In this document: piece by piece, positions 36,184 to 45,181 of the stretch
Position numbering within the stretch: the stretch's first letter is position 1
Layout: each line of letters opens with the position of its first letter
Source of the DNA: CAKOSP01 sp964370545
GTDB lineage: Bacteria > Bacillota_I > Bacilli_A > RF39 > UBA660
Direction: 5' to 3'
Assembly (NCBI GenBank): GCA_964370545.1
Contig: CAYJJQ010000003.1
Location: 1 to 63,815, forward strand
DNA: 63,815 bases
Translations under genes and position numbers: made by a program
Notes under the pieces: generated by a model
What the model was told of the DNA's origin: nothing
The model's input: only the letters and a program-made list of their open reading frames with translations
Database searches by the model: none

Positions 36184-37733
36184 GTTACATTATTTTCATA
36201 ATAAACATCGTTTTTACATAAAGTAATAACTGCAAGTTGCATTCTTTGCGCTAGTTCTAATTCATTTATTCTAAACATTGCACAAATAGCTGCATTATCA
36301 ACACCTTTTAATTTAAGGTCGATAATAGCAAGTGTAGTTACATCTATTAAACTACCTAAAGTAGTTAAATCTTTATTTCTAAAACTTTCTAATAGTTGAT
36401 TCATAAACTCTCCTTTTCTTACTTCTAATTTTGACTTTAGAACTCCAATAAGTTCTTGTCTTCTATTTCTTTTATAATTATCATTTAATTCTATTTTAAC
36501 GTTCATTAAATCTTTACCAAATATTTCATATATTTCTTGTTGATCATATTCTGAAAAGGAATTTATAACATTTAATATTTCATTTATTGAATATGCTTTT
36601 AGCATTTCAAGTAAAGGTTTATATTCTTTATATATTAAATCATTTAATTCTACTTTTTCTTTTGCTAAGTTATAATAAAGTTTGATAATTGTCTTATAAT
36701 AATTTTGTTTATCTATAGAAGATAGTAAACTATCATCTGTTCTAGTATCTAAATTATTTCCAAATACTATTCTAATACATCCTTGTTCTTCTATAGTTAA
36801 TTTACTAAACATAGATAATACTATTTCTTTATCATAATGATAAAATACATCGATAAGTGATTTAACTGGTTTTTTTCTATACTCTCTATCAGTTGATTTA
36901 TGTAAATGGTTGGTAGATCCAACATTTAAGTATTCTTTTAAATCACTAAATTTATCATTAGCTCTAAGATTACTTAATGCTCTTTGATCAAGCTGCATAA
37001 TTCTTTGCTTAGATACATTACCTAAAAACTTAGCAATATCATCATATTTTATTATAGGGCATCCATAAAGTCCGTATCTATGAGCAATTGTAAATAATTG
37101 TCTTTCTGATATTGGAGTTGTATATAATAACTCTTCTAACATGTTAGGAGTTAAATCCTCATGTACTTCAGCAAATACATCTTCATCACTACCTAAATAT
37201 CTATCACCAGGTAAATTGTCTAAACTATGTGCGCCGAAAACCATTTTTTTAATTATTTCTAATCTATCTTGATTTATTTTTAAGAACTTACATGCTTCTG
37301 CATCAGAATATTCTAATCCATCATTTTTTGCTTTGGCTCTTTCTCTTCTGTAAATAAAACATAATAGCTTTAATCCTTCAGGAACATTTATTATATTCGT
37401 ATAACTTATATTACTATAATAAACATTTCTTAGAATTACTTTATATAGATATGTAGAAAAATTTATTGATTTAGCTAAATCAAAGTTATTTATAGCTTTT
37501 TCAAAAGATAAGTAACTTTCTTGAATAAAATCATCATAAAATTTTTCATCAATGCCAAATTTGTGAAATGCGCTTCTTATAAGTTTTAAATTACATAAAA
37601 TTAACTCTTCTTTAGCTTTTAAATCGCCCTTCTTAGCTCTTTTTAATAATTCAATGTTCTTTTCATTAGATGTCTCTGGTTGATCAAACATTTCACTGTA
37701 AAATTCATTTGTTACAGAATTATTATACTTCAT
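36174..37733 (-). CDS. Sigma-70-like factor with a long C-terminal repeat extension
   Basis: Residues ~25-110 resemble sigma region 2 (AKEELILCNLKLIRSAFHKFG, DDFIQESYLSFEKAINNFD, NFSTYLYKVILRNVY). Residues ~205-265 resemble region 4 (SERQLFTIAHRYGLYGCPIIKYDDIAKFLGNVSKQRIMQLDQRALSNLR), with a helix-turn-helix. After this there are ~250 further residues with at least two related units: SLIDVFYHYDKEIVLSMFSKLTIEEQGCIRIVFG and PLLEMLKAYSINEILNVINSFSEYDQQEIYEIFG. A typical factor ends near region 4, so this is an unusual architecture. Strong Shine-Dalgarno (GGGGGA). Target promoters are unknown. Confidence 0.7.
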   Translation of the reverse strand: MKYNNSVTNEFYSEMFDQPETSNEKNIELLKRAKKGDLKAKEELILCNLKLIRSAFHKFGIDEKFYDDFIQESYLSFEKAINNFDLAKSINFSTYLYKVILRNVYYSNISYTNIINVPEGLKLLCFIYRRERAKAKNDGLEYSDAEACKFLKINQDRLEIIKKMVFGAHSLDNLPGDRYLGSDEDVFAEVHEDLTPNMLEELLYTTPISERQLFTIAHRYGLYGCPIIKYDDIAKFLGNVSKQRIMQLDQRALSNLRANDKFSDLKEYLNVGSTNHLHKSTDREYRKKPVKSLIDVFYHYDKEIVLSMFSKLTIEEQGCIRIVFGNNLDTRTDDSLLSSIDKQNYYKTIIKLYYNLAKEKVELNDLIYKEYKPLLEMLKAYSINEILNVINSFSEYDQQEIYEIFGKDLMNVKIELNDNYKRNRRQELIGVLKSKLEVRKGEFMNQLLESFRNKDLTTLGSLIDVTTLAIIDLKLKGVDNAAICAMFRINELELAQRMQLAVITLCKNDVYYENNVTKK

Positions 37734-37791
37734 ATTATTTCCCCCTTTTTAATACCTAATAATTATAACATATTTGTTACAAAATGTCAAA

Positions 37792-37817
37792 AAGAAGTAA
37801 ACAATTGTCTACTTCTT
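37792..37817 (-). terminator. Intrinsic terminator after smc
   Basis: AAGAAGTA-gacaattgtt-TACTTCTT followed by TTTG on the minus strand. Confidence 0.75.
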
Positions 37818-37825
37818 TAAATATA

Positions 37826-40756
37826 TTATTTATTTTCAAGTTTAGTACTTACTAATTTAGATACACCTGATTCTTGCATTGTTATTCCATAAAGAGTATC
37901 AGCATATTCCATCATTCTTTTCTTATGAGTTATAAGTATGAACTGGCTTTCTTTTTTCTTCTCAGATATATATTTACCAAACATATCTACATTAGCTTCA
38001 TCAAGCGCAGCCTCTGCTTCATCTAAGATGATAAATGGAACTGGTCTTACATTTAAAATAGAAAATAATAAACATATTGCAGTTAGTGATTTTTCACCAC
38101 CAGAAAGTGCTATAGTTGAGTTTATCTTCTTGCCTGGAGGCTCTGCTATTATTTCTACTCCAGTATTAAGTAAATCATCTGGATTTGATAAAGAAAGTTC
38201 ACCTTTTCCTCCTCCAAATATTTCTTTAAATACATTTTTAAATTCATAAGCTATTTTATTAAATGATTCTTTAAATTTAGCAATCATTATTTCATCCATT
38301 TCACTAATAATATCAGTAAGGTTACTAGATGCCTCTTCTAAATCCTTTTCTTGAGTAAGTAAGAAATCATATCTAACAGATAACCTTTCATATTCTGCTA
38401 TAGCTCCTAAGTTAACTACTCCTAATTTTTCTATTTCTTTTTTTAGGCTTTTAACTTCTGCGCGTAACTCTACTTTATCACCATCTAAAGGACCTTGTAG
38501 AGTTGCTGCTTCATATGTTAAGTTATAATCTTCGCTTAGAGTTAAAAGAAGGTTTTCTAGTTTGAATTCTAACTTAGATTTAGCTATTTCACATTCTTTA
38601 AGTTCAGTATTTATAGCATATACTTCACTATTTTTCTTTCTTAAGTCATGTTCAGTTTCTGTTATTTCTAAATATAAATCGCCTTTTTTAGTTATATATG
38701 TTTCTTTCTGATCTAATAATATAGCTTTTTCTTTTTCTAAATTACTTAGATTTTCACTAATTAATAGTAAATCATTTTCAAAACTATTTTCTTTAAGCGA
38801 AGAAACACCTTTAAGTTCAGATTCTATTCTTTCATAGTTAGTATTTAAATTATTTAAACTAATTAATTTACTAGATATATCTTCTTTTAAATATATTAAA
38901 TCCTTACTAACTTTATTAGTATTATCTTCTAAAGTATCATAATTACTATTAATTAATTTATAATCAGATTCTAATTTAATTAATTTATTTTTTTCATCTA
39001 CTAAGTTAGTCTTTAAATTTTTAAGTAGTTGCAAATTAGATATAATAGAATTTTTATCTTTACCACCATAAAGTGAACCACCAGTATAAAGTATATCTCC
39101 ATCTAAACTAACTAGTTTATATTTATAATCAAGTTTCTTACCAATAGTATTAAGAGCATCAATATTTTTAACTATTATTACATTTCCTAACTGATTAAGT
39201 ATTATATTATTATATTTTTTATCATATTTAACTAAATCAGCAGCTACTCCTATAAAATCACTACCTGTTTTAAGCATAGCAGTAATATCACTAGGAATAT
39301 ATCTACCTTTGATTGTATCTAAAGGAAAGAATGTTGCTTTACCTAAATTATTTGTTTTAAGGTATTTAATAGCTTCTTTTGCACAGTCAAAGTCTTCTGT
39401 TACAAGAAAGTTAGAACTAGCTCCTAAAGCTGCATTAATAGCTACAGAATATGATTCTTCTGTTTTAATCAAATTACCTATAGTATTATGTACTTTACTA
39501 AATTTAGGGTTATTAAGAATACTTCTAACTGCTTTAGGAAGCATATCATCATTATTAATGTTGTTTTCTAATATTTCTATTTTATTTTGTAGATATATTA
39601 TAGTTTTATTTTGACTATCTATATTAGCATTTAAATGAGTTCTTTTAACTTTGTCAGAAAGTAGTTTATTACTAAGTTCATCTAGTTTATTAGACAATTC
39701 TTTTTTAGTAACATTTAAGTTACTTAATTTATCATTTAATAAGTCTATGTTTTTTTTATATTCTAAACTCTTTTCTTTTAAACTAATTAAATTATTATCT
39801 ATATCTACATTATTACCACTAAACTTTTGTCTTTCTAAAGTAAGTGTTTTTTCACTAGTTAGTTTAGCTATTTTTTCATTAATATCTATTATTTTTAAAT
39901 TACTATCAGCTACTAAATCTTCTATTTTAGTTACTTCAAATTTTAATTTTTCTATTTTAGCATTATCAACATCGGTCTTAGATCTTTCTAAAGTTAAATT
40001 AAGTGTTTCTATTTTAGTTTCAACTTCTTTTAAATTAGCACTATATTCTTCAATGTCACTAGCTATTAGTGATATTTCTATATTTTCAAGAGAACTTTTA
40101 TATGATAAATACTTAGCAGCATTCTCACTTTGTTTTTTCAAAGGTAATACAGTTACTTTTAATTCATCAATAACAAGTTTAATCATATGTAAATTATCTT
40201 TAGTTTTATCTAATTTTCTTAAAGCTTCTTCTTTTCTTTTCTTATATTTAAGAACACATGCTGCTGATTCAAATATAATTCTTCTATCATAAGCTTTTGA
40301 ATTAACTATTTCAGTTATATTACCTTGAGATATTATATTAAATGCACCTTGACCAGCTCCAGTATCTAAAAATAAGTCGTGTATATCTTTAAGTCTTACT
40401 CTAACATTATTTATATAATAATCATTTTCTCCTGTTTTATATACTTCTCTTTTTATTTCTACTTCTTTAAATTCACTTTTTAAATAATTATCTGAATTAT
40501 CAAAAGTTAAAGTTACACTAGCTTTTTTATGAGCATCTCTAGATTTCGAACCACTGAAAATAACATCACTCATTACAAGTGACCCTCTTAACTGTTTAAC
40601 TGACTGCTCTCCAAGTACCCATCTTATGGCATCTACTATATTACTTTTACCAGATCCATTAGGTCCTACAACAGCAGTTATTTCTTTATTAAACTCAACA
40701 TTTGTTTTATCAGCAAAGGATTTAAAACCAATTGCTTTTATACTCTTTAAATACAT
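37826..40756 (-). CDS. smc: Chromosome segregation protein SMC
   Basis: An ATPase that loops and compacts the chromosome with ScpAB. Walker A is VVGPNGSGKSNIVDAIRWVLGEQS. The hinge lies about residues 410-560 (AIKYLKTNNLGKATFFPLDTIKG, LDGDILYTGGSLYGG). The C-terminal ATPase has ALSGGEKSLTAICLLF (signature) and FIILDEAEAALDEANV (Walker B). Two long coiled coils connect them. At 976 residues it is ~200 shorter than the usual ~1180, the loss being mostly in the coiled-coil arms. It follows rnc by 5 bases, the standard rnc-smc pair. Confidence 0.95.
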   Translation of the reverse strand: MYLKSIKAIGFKSFADKTNVEFNKEITAVVGPNGSGKSNIVDAIRWVLGEQSVKQLRGSLVMSDVIFSGSKSRDAHKKASVTLTFDNSDNYLKSEFKEVEIKREVYKTGENDYYINNVRVRLKDIHDLFLDTGAGQGAFNIISQGNITEIVNSKAYDRRIIFESAACVLKYKKRKEEALRKLDKTKDNLHMIKLVIDELKVTVLPLKKQSENAAKYLSYKSSLENIEISLIASDIEEYSANLKEVETKIETLNLTLERSKTDVDNAKIEKLKFEVTKIEDLVADSNLKIIDINEKIAKLTSEKTLTLERQKFSGNNVDIDNNLISLKEKSLEYKKNIDLLNDKLSNLNVTKKELSNKLDELSNKLLSDKVKRTHLNANIDSQNKTIIYLQNKIEILENNINNDDMLPKAVRSILNNPKFSKVHNTIGNLIKTEESYSVAINAALGASSNFLVTEDFDCAKEAIKYLKTNNLGKATFFPLDTIKGRYIPSDITAMLKTGSDFIGVAADLVKYDKKYNNIILNQLGNVIIVKNIDALNTIGKKLDYKYKLVSLDGDILYTGGSLYGGKDKNSIISNLQLLKNLKTNLVDEKNKLIKLESDYKLINSNYDTLEDNTNKVSKDLIYLKEDISSKLISLNNLNTNYERIESELKGVSSLKENSFENDLLLISENLSNLEKEKAILLDQKETYITKKGDLYLEITETEHDLRKKNSEVYAINTELKECEIAKSKLEFKLENLLLTLSEDYNLTYEAATLQGPLDGDKVELRAEVKSLKKEIEKLGVVNLGAIAEYERLSVRYDFLLTQEKDLEEASSNLTDIISEMDEIMIAKFKESFNKIAYEFKNVFKEIFGGGKGELSLSNPDDLLNTGVEIIAEPPGKKINSTIALSGGEKSLTAICLLFSILNVRPVPFIILDEAEAALDEANVDMFGKYISEKKKESQFILITHKKRMMEYADTLYGITMQESGVSKLVSTKLENK

Positions 40757-40761
40757 ATTTC

Positions 40762-41412
40762 CTACTTTACACTTTTTTCATAAGCATCTTGAGCAGCATT
40801 TTGCTCTGCTTCTTTTTTACTTCTGCCTTTACCTGTACCATATACCATATTACCTATAGAAACACTTATAGTAAATTCTTTATTATGTGCTTCACCTTCT
40901 TCAGAAATTATATTATAAGTAACAGATTTCTTAGTAGTTTGCACTAGTTCTTGTAATAATGTTTTATAATCATCAAAGAAATGATTTTCATCTTTTATTT
41001 CAGGAATAACAACTTCATAAATAAAATTTCTTACTTTATCCAATCCTTGATCTAAATATATAGCACCAACTACTGCTTCAAAGATATCTGCTAATATTGT
41101 TTTATTAACTTTATTTAATTGGCCATGACCTACTCTTACATGAGGCAATACATTAATTTTCTCAGCATAAAAATTAAGAGCATTTTCGCATACATATGCG
41201 GCTCTTTTCTTAGTCATCTCGCCTTCACTTAAAGTATTATCTTTATAAAAATATTCACTAACCACCATTTGAATAATAGCATCTCCTAAAAATTCCATTC
41301 TTTCATAGTTTTCTACATTCTTATTTTCATTACTAAAAGACGTATGTGTTAAAGCAGTTTCTAGTAAACTAACATCTTTCATAATTACATTATATTTTTC
41401 TAAAAAATTCAT
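40762..41412 (-). CDS. rnc: Ribonuclease III
   Basis: Double-strand-specific RNase for rRNA and mRNA processing. The signature is ERMEFLGDAIIQMVVSEYFY, with catalytic Glu/Asp and a second acidic cluster DIFEAVVGAIYLD. A C-terminal dsRNA-binding domain follows (DYKTLLQELVQTTKKSVTYNIISEEGEAHNKEFTISV...GKGRSKKEAEQNAA). At 216 residues it is compact and normal. Precedes smc. Confidence 0.95.
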   Translation of the reverse strand: MNFLEKYNVIMKDVSLLETALTHTSFSNENKNVENYERMEFLGDAIIQMVVSEYFYKDNTLSEGEMTKKRAAYVCENALNFYAEKINVLPHVRVGHGQLNKVNKTILADIFEAVVGAIYLDQGLDKVRNFIYEVVIPEIKDENHFFDDYKTLLQELVQTTKKSVTYNIISEEGEAHNKEFTISVSIGNMVYGTGKGRSKKEAEQNAAQDAYEKSVK

Positions 41413-41511
41413 AATATCAAATCCATTCTTTTATATTATACCAAAACTTCTTTTAAATTTAAACAATTTACAAAAAACATTTTTTATTGTAAAATAAATC
41501 TAGGTGCTAAA

Positions 41512-41736
41512 TTGAAGAATATATTAATTAAAATTGTAAAATTATATCAAAAAACACCACTTCATAGTCATAGTTATTGTAGATATACACCAACGTGTAG
41601 TTCTTATATGATTGATGCACTTAATGAATATGGTGCTATAAAAGGATCTTTTTTAGGTATTAAAAGAATACTTAGATGTCATCCTTTTTCTAAATATGGA
41701 TATGATCCAGTACCTAAGAAGGAGAATAAAAAATGA
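41512..41736 (+). CDS. yidD: YidD membrane-protein insertion efficiency factor
   Basis: A 74-residue protein with the conserved pattern LIKIVKLYQKTPLHSHSYCRYTPTCSSYMIDALNEYGAIKGSFLGIKRILRCHPF...GYDPVP, including the three Cys. It associates with the inner membrane and aids YidC/Sec insertion. It begins at TTG with Shine-Dalgarno TAGGTG at good spacing; the family normally starts here. It overlaps the next gene by four bases. Confidence 0.9.
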   Translation: MKNILIKIVKLYQKTPLHSHSYCRYTPTCSSYMIDALNEYGAIKGSFLGIKRILRCHPFSKYGYDPVPKKENKK

Positions 41737-42584
41737 AAAAACTATTTTTACTAGCATATATAACTTTAATGGGAACAGCTTGTGTATTCGGACAGAATGG
41801 ACTTGATAATCCTACTGTATATACAACAATATATCCTGTAACTTACTTAACTGAATATTTATACGGAGAGCATAGTGAAATAAAAAGTATTTATCCTGCT
41901 GATGCAGATGTATTTAATTATGATTTTACTGATAAACAAAAAGAAGAATTTGCTTTAGGAGATTTATTTATATATGCTGGAGTAACTGAAGAAATAAATA
42001 TAGCTAAAGATTTTGTAGATTATAATAACGATATATTATTAATTGATTCAACTCATACATTTAAACTAGAAAATACAGTTGAAGAAATATGGCTAAGCCC
42101 TAATAATTATTTAATGCTTGCTAAAAATATTAAAAATAGTTTAAATGAGTATGTAACTAATTTAAATATACTTGATGATATAAATGTAAAATATGATGAA
42201 CTAGCTGAAATATTATCATTTATGGATGCTGATTTAAGAATAATTGGAAATAAAGCAAAAGAAGAAAACAATAATGTTTTAGTAGTATCATCTGATACCT
42301 TTAAATATTTAGAAAATTATGGATTTGTAATTATTAGTTTAGAAGATTCAAAATATGAAACAGTTGATGCAAGAGAAAATATAATAAGTAATTTTGAAAA
42401 TGATAATTATCTTGCTCTTATTAATGAATATGGAAATGGAAATGAAGTTGTAAATGAAATAGCTGCTAGTGATAGCGTAACAAAAATAGATATAGATATT
42501 CACTCTAATGCTGAAGCTGGAACAGATTACCTAAGTGTCATGCAAGAATTTGTAGCTAACTTACAACATACAGTCAATAATTAA
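41733..42584 (+). CDS. Divergent ZnuA-like metal-binding protein
   Basis: Resembles substrate-binding proteins of zinc/manganese ABC transporters: signal peptide, then VYTTIYPVTYLTEYLYGEHSEIKSIYPADADVFNYDFT, LGDLFIYAGVTEE and EIWLSPNNYLMLAKNIKNSL. The two His normally found in 'PxGxxPHxYE' and 'DPHxWLDP' are missing (ADADVFNYD and VEEIWLSP). The segment GTAC near residue 17 could be a weak lipobox. No ATPase or permease gene is adjacent. Its start overlaps yidD by 4 bases, so it is translationally coupled. It may bind a different ligand. Confidence 0.65.
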   Translation: MKKLFLLAYITLMGTACVFGQNGLDNPTVYTTIYPVTYLTEYLYGEHSEIKSIYPADADVFNYDFTDKQKEEFALGDLFIYAGVTEEINIAKDFVDYNNDILLIDSTHTFKLENTVEEIWLSPNNYLMLAKNIKNSLNEYVTNLNILDDINVKYDELAEILSFMDADLRIIGNKAKEENNNVLVVSSDTFKYLENYGFVIISLEDSKYETVDARENIISNFENDNYLALINEYGNGNEVVNEIAASDSVTKIDIDIHSNAEAGTDYLSVMQEFVANLQHTVNN

Positions 42585-42632
42585 TTGACATAGTGGTTAC
42601 TAAGTGATAAAATTAATTAGTAACCTTTTATT

Positions 42633-42723
42633 GGAGTAGTACTCAAGAGGCTGAAGAGGCGCCCCTGCTAAGGGTGTAGATCGGGTAACTGGTGCGAGAG
42701 TTCAAATCTCTCCTACTCCGCCA
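42633..42723 (+). tRNA. tRNA-Ser (GCT anticodon)
   Basis: Acceptor GGAGTAG pairs with CTACTCC. The anticodon loop CTGCTAA has GCT, a long variable arm is present, and the T arm is GAGAGTTCAAATCTCTC. The 3' CCA is encoded (42721-42723). Confidence 0.95.
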
Positions 42724-42733
42724 ATAAAAAAAT

Positions 42734-42757
42734 AACTCACTATTGTGAGTTTTTTTA
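42734..42757 (+). terminator. Terminator after tRNA-Ser
   Basis: AACTCAC-tatt-GTGAGTT followed by a run of T. Confidence 0.85.
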
Positions 42758-42867
42758 TGTATTAATTTATTCTTCTAAAAAGAATCTAGCTAACTTTTCG
42801 TAATTGTCTTGACTGTTTTTATCAGAATTTTTATATCATATACATTAATCTTTTAATATAAAATAAA

Positions 42868-42885
42868 AAAGTTCCGAAGAACTTT
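42868..42885 (-). terminator. Terminator of the tRNA-Ile/tRNA-Glu transcript
   Basis: Minus-strand AAAGTTC-ttcg-GAACTTT with a UUCG tetraloop, followed by TTTATTTT. Confidence 0.85.
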
Positions 42886-42896
42886 AATATACAATA

Positions 42897-42972
42897 TGGT
42901 GACCCGTACGGGGTTCGAACCCGTGCGTGCATGCGTGAAAGGCATGTGTGTTAACCGTTTCACCAACGGGCC
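42897..42972 (-). tRNA. tRNA-Glu (TTC anticodon)
   Basis: Acceptor GGCCCGT pairs with ACGGGTC (one G-U). The anticodon loop CTTTCAC has TTC, the T arm is CGGGTTCGAACCCCG, and CCA is encoded. Transcribed after tRNA-Ile, 6 bases apart. Confidence 0.95.
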
Positions 42973-42978
42973 ACAAAA

Positions 42979-43055
42979 TGGTGGGCCTGGGAGGACTTGA
43001 ACCTCCGACCTCACGCTTATCAGACGTGCGCTCTAACCAGCTGAGCTACAAGCCC
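42979..43055 (-). tRNA. tRNA-Ile (GAT anticodon)
   Basis: Acceptor GGGCTTG pairs with CAGGCCC (one G-U). The D arm is AGCTCAGCTGGTTAGAGCG, the anticodon loop CTGATAA has GAT, the T arm is GGAGGTTCAAGTCCTCC, and CCA is encoded. First gene of a two-tRNA transcript. Confidence 0.95.
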
Positions 43056-43159
43056 ATTTTTCTCGATTGCTATTACATTTTACCCTATTTTTATGCTTTT
43101 TGCAACACTTTTTTTACATTTTTTTTAAATTATATGATATTATGTTTATGAGGTAATAC

Positions 43160-43462
43160 ATGGAAAATAAATTAAGTTTAATGACAAAAGAAGAAATTAA
43201 AGAATTAAAAGAAAAATATTATGCTACTGAGTATGGTAGAATAAATAAAAATAGATTAATTAGATTGTTGATATTTGGTATATTTTGTGTACTATATTCA
43301 ATATTTTTAGTTATAGATAATGCTATAAATGCTAATGATCCTTGGAGCTACATGTTCTCAGGTTTAGTACTTATTGCTGGTATTGTATTTATAGGTGGTA
43401 ATATAGTCCTTAAAAGAAATGCATTATTTGAATATGCAAAAAAAACAACAAAGAAAAAGTAG
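43160..43462 (+). CDS. Small two-helix membrane protein, unknown
   Basis: 100 residues. A charged N-terminal helix (TKEEIKELKEKYYATEYGR) precedes two membrane segments (about 34-52 and 62-82) and a Lys-rich tail. It converges with the polysaccharide deacetylase gene, the two stops being adjacent. I do not recognise the family. A single-gene unit by position. Confidence 0.6.
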   Translation: MENKLSLMTKEEIKELKEKYYATEYGRINKNRLIRLLIFGIFCVLYSIFLVIDNAINANDPWSYMFSGLVLIAGIVFIGGNIVLKRNALFEYAKKTTKKK

Positions 43463-45106
43463 TTAGTTAAAACTACGATATACTTTATTAGTCTCTATAT
43501 TGAAACTTTTATATTCTGCTAAGTCAGATACGCCTACTACTTGAAATCCTTGAAGATATAATTCTTTGAGGATTTTTTCTGTTGCGTCTTTAGTTGTTAA
43601 ATATCTATCATGCAGTATAATTATACCATTTTCTTCTGCATTAGAAATTACATGACTAGCTATATAATCAGTATTTCTATTTTTCCAATCTTGAGGATCA
43701 TTATTCCATAAGATATATGATACGTCAATGTCTTCTATTATTCTATCATCTAACTGTCCATATGGAGGTCTTACTAATGTAGGTATTTCTCCTGTTATAT
43801 TAAATATTAATTCATTAGTGTGATTTACTTCATATAGTACTTCGTTTAATGAAATACGCTCGAAATTCGGATGAGTATAACTATGGTTACCTATTTCATT
43901 ACCAGAGTCATATACAGCTTTTACTATTGATGGGTAATCTTCCACTTCAAGACCTTGAACAAAAAACGTTGCTTTAGCTTTATAATCATTTAGTAAAGCA
44001 AGTATTTGCTCAGTATATACTGGATGTGGTCCATCATCATAAGATAAAGCTATAGTTTTTTTAGTAGGATCATAAGTAAATCCATCTTCATTTATATATC
44101 CTTCTACTATCTTAGTAGATACAGTTAATATATCTTTAATTTCATTATAATAAACATTAACGGATAAAGTTCCTAGTCTGTCAAAATATTCATAATTATC
44201 AAAATTAACTACTAAATAATCTTCTGTAGTAGTATATGATTTAACTACACCCTCTTTATTTAATGATTCTACTATAAACTTAGGATATTTAAGTTCTAAT
44301 AACTCATTTACCTTAGTATCTAATACTTCATAATTATATTCATTGATAATAGTATTTAAATTTATATTAGTTGCTAAAGTTATTTTAGGAAGTGGCGTTA
44401 ACTGATCTACTGTTGACGGTTTCTTATATACTTCTTCATTAACTACTCCATCTACTACTGCGTATGTAAATGGTACTACTAATAATAATACTACTAATAT
44501 TAAACACATTGAGTATACTAATATTTTAATTTTAAGTTTATATTTAAAAAACTCATTTTTATATTTAAGAGCATTACTATCTTTTTCTTTAGTAACTTTA
44601 GATACTTTTTCTCTTGCTTTAGCTAACCTTTCTTTATTAGTTAACTTCTTAGGTTTACTTTTCTTTTTAGTCTTACCTATTTTATCTTTTATTTTATCTT
44701 TAAAACTCTTTTTCTTAACTACAGGAGTTTCTTTTGCTACTTCCTTATTTTCAGTAACTACAGATAAAACTTTCTCCTCTTTCTTAGGCTCTATATCTAT
44801 ATTAACTACCTTTTTGCTAGGCGCCTTCTTAGCACTCTTAACTTGAGTGTTTGGTGTACTAACTTTTTTAGCAGTAGTTTTTTTCTTTGTTGCTACATTT
44901 GTAGTTTTAGTAGTTACCTTTTTAGCAGTTACTTTCGTTGTCGATGTTTTTTTAGGCACACTTGCAACAGTAGTTTTCTTATTTACTACCTTGCTTTTAT
45001 TATTACTAGATACTTTCTTTTTAACTGTAGTATTTTTCTTTTTCACAGCATTATTTGTACTAGTTTTTTTTGTATTATTTGGTTTTACTAACTTATCTTT
45101 TTCCAT
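43463..45106 (-). CDS. Polysaccharide deacetylase (NodB domain) with Lys/Thr-rich cytoplasmic tail
   Basis: A cell-wall deacetylase of the PgdA/NodB type. The first ~170 residues are a basic, low-complexity Lys/Thr/Val tail (KKTTAKKV-type repeats), then one membrane helix (about 194-216), then a ~120-residue spacer. The catalytic domain has TIALSYDDGPHPVYTE, NEIGNHSYTHPNF (His pair), RPPYGQLDD and GIIILHDRY. The Asp, the two metal His and the catalytic His are all present. The basic tail may bind nucleic acid or acidic lipids; that is inference. Confidence 0.88.
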   Translation of the reverse strand: MEKDKLVKPNNTKKTSTNNAVKKKNTTVKKKVSSNNKSKVVNKKTTVASVPKKTSTTKVTAKKVTTKTTNVATKKKTTAKKVSTPNTQVKSAKKAPSKKVVNIDIEPKKEEKVLSVVTENKEVAKETPVVKKKSFKDKIKDKIGKTKKKSKPKKLTNKERLAKAREKVSKVTKEKDSNALKYKNEFFKYKLKIKILVYSMCLILVVLLLVVPFTYAVVDGVVNEEVYKKPSTVDQLTPLPKITLATNINLNTIINEYNYEVLDTKVNELLELKYPKFIVESLNKEGVVKSYTTTEDYLVVNFDNYEYFDRLGTLSVNVYYNEIKDILTVSTKIVEGYINEDGFTYDPTKKTIALSYDDGPHPVYTEQILALLNDYKAKATFFVQGLEVEDYPSIVKAVYDSGNEIGNHSYTHPNFERISLNEVLYEVNHTNELIFNITGEIPTLVRPPYGQLDDRIIEDIDVSYILWNNDPQDWKNRNTDYIASHVISNAEENGIIILHDRYLTTKDATEKILKELYLQGFQVVGVSDLAEYKSFNIETNKVYRSFN

Positions 45107-45158
45107 ATATTCATTATAACACTTTTTTGCTTAATTTCTACAATTTTTAACAAAAAAA

Positions 45159-45181
45159 ATACCTTTTTTAAAGATATTTTA
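45159..45181 (-). terminator. Terminator of the alaS operon
   Basis: Minus-strand AATATCTTT...AAGGTATT (two G-U pairs) followed by T8. Confidence 0.65.

Noticed and set aside
42777..42850. Minus-strand 22-codon open stretch ending NYEKLARFFLEE
   Set aside because: It looks protein-like but has no start codon in frame and no ribosome binding site; perhaps a decayed gene tail, not supportable as a feature.
42948..43151. Plus-strand open frame over the tRNA pair
   Set aside because: It reads through the complement of two well-formed tRNA genes; it is not coding.
44843..45119. Plus-strand frames opposite the Lys/Thr-rich region of the polysaccharide deacetylase
   Set aside because: Cys/Phe/Val-rich low-complexity translations are shadows of the basic repeat on the other strand.
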